Below are positions 63,815-64,000 of a stretch of DNA of 64,000 nucleotides, piece by piece. This stretch comes from Dactylosporangium vinaceum. Lineage in GTDB: Bacteria > Actinomycetota > Actinomycetes > Mycobacteriales > Micromonosporaceae. Position numbers and translations under genes: made by a program. Position 1 is the first letter of the stretch. Every line of letters begins with the position of its first letter. Below the pieces are notes generated by a model. That model was not told the origin of the DNA. It saw only the letters and a list, made by a program, of their open reading frames with translations, and made no database searches. The stretch covers positions 10,602,001 through 10,666,000 of the forward strand of contig NZ_CP061913.1 in assembly GCF_019904175.1 (NCBI RefSeq). The letters run 5' to 3'.

Positions 63815-64000
63815 ATGCCCAGCCGGTCGGCCATGTCGTGCTTGACGCTGAGCAGCTGCGTCATCGCGACCGGGCGGCGGCTGCGGCCGTCCAGATCGCG
63901 GCACTCCTTGGAGAACAGCGGCGGCACGGTGTGGATGCCGGTGTCCAACGGGCAGGCCGCGACCTCGTCCCGCCAGCCCGGCCAGCGCCAGCTGTGGTAG
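63811..64000 (-). CDS. Unknown protein, C-terminal part (cut by right edge)
   Basis: The last 62 residues of a frame open to the edge: YHSWRWPGWRDEVAACPLDT and so on, ending SVKHDMADRLGI. It overlaps the hydrolase ATG, so the two are coupled. I do not recognise the family. The Trp-rich start suggests the C-terminus of a soluble enzyme. Confidence 0.6.
   Translation of the reverse strand, partial: YHSWRWPGWRDEVAACPLDTGIHTVPPLFSKECRDLDGRSRRPVAMTQLLSVKHDMADRLGI

Overview
The window is about 70% GC and is bacterial chromosome from a high-GC actinomycete. The split ClpP1/ClpP2 pair, a central-domain RNase E with a long acidic N-terminal extension, the type II IleRS with an ultrashort T-box, DUF397, the folC-DUF4233 pair, a 16S-23S spacer without tRNA genes and many leaderless starts all point to Actinobacteria. 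The gene families resemble Micromonosporaceae (Actinoplanes-like), but that family assignment is an inference from memory. I see no prophage, insertion sequence, CRISPR array or plasmid functions; almost everything is core chromosome.

Layout, left to right. 1-3.3 kb: start of an ABC permease (minus, cut by the left edge), a divergent PadR regulator, and an L,D-transpeptidase lipoprotein. 3.3-3.7 kb: rpsT with its terminator, then a 540 bp non-coding stretch rich in inverted repeats. 4.3-10.3 kb: a minus-strand operon comEA-comEC-holA followed by a large disordered membrane protein, with start/stop overlaps at two of its junctions. 10.4-13.4 kb: degV, a lipoprotein, and a nadD-rsfS-phosphatase group. 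13.5-15.8 kb: a DUF397 orphan, a two-gene operon starting with a Cys-rich microprotein, and trpS preceded by a likely ribosome-mediated attenuator with a 14-residue leader peptide. 15.7-24 kb (minus): an unknown protein, a double GNAT, obgE, rpmA, rplU, rne and the start of the radical-SAM pair. 24-30.3 kb: the rest of that pair (TIGR03960/TIGR03936 type), a GH65 phosphorylase with its beta-phosphoglucomutase-like partner, and the first of three related membrane proteins. 30.4-35.3 kb: a GH18 chitinase and T-box-controlled ileS.

35.3-42 kb: an XRE-cupin regulator divergent from a B3/B4 protein and an EamA permease, a PlsC-like acyltransferase, a giant acidic membrane protein fused to a VOC domain, and a WYL regulator. 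42-46.3 kb (minus): valS-folC-DUF4233. 46.4-48 kb: two more paralogues of the membrane protein family. 48.1-54.1 kb: a complete rRNA operon on the minus strand (16S-23S-5S) with four tandem candidate promoters and a strong terminator. 54.4-59.6 kb (minus): nitrilase, clpX, clpP2, clpP1, tig. 59.6-59.9 kb: divergent tRNA-Pro(TGG) and tRNA-Gly(TCC). 60-64 kb: microproteins, a GntR/HutC regulator, an ECF sigma factor with its DGPF/YCII partner, an alpha/beta hydrolase, and a gene cut by the right edge.

The strongest regulatory observations are the trpS attenuator, in which leader peptide, antiterminator and terminator are all visible in the bases, and the ileS T-box. Together they suggest that two aminoacyl-tRNA synthetases here respond to their amino acid by two different RNA mechanisms.
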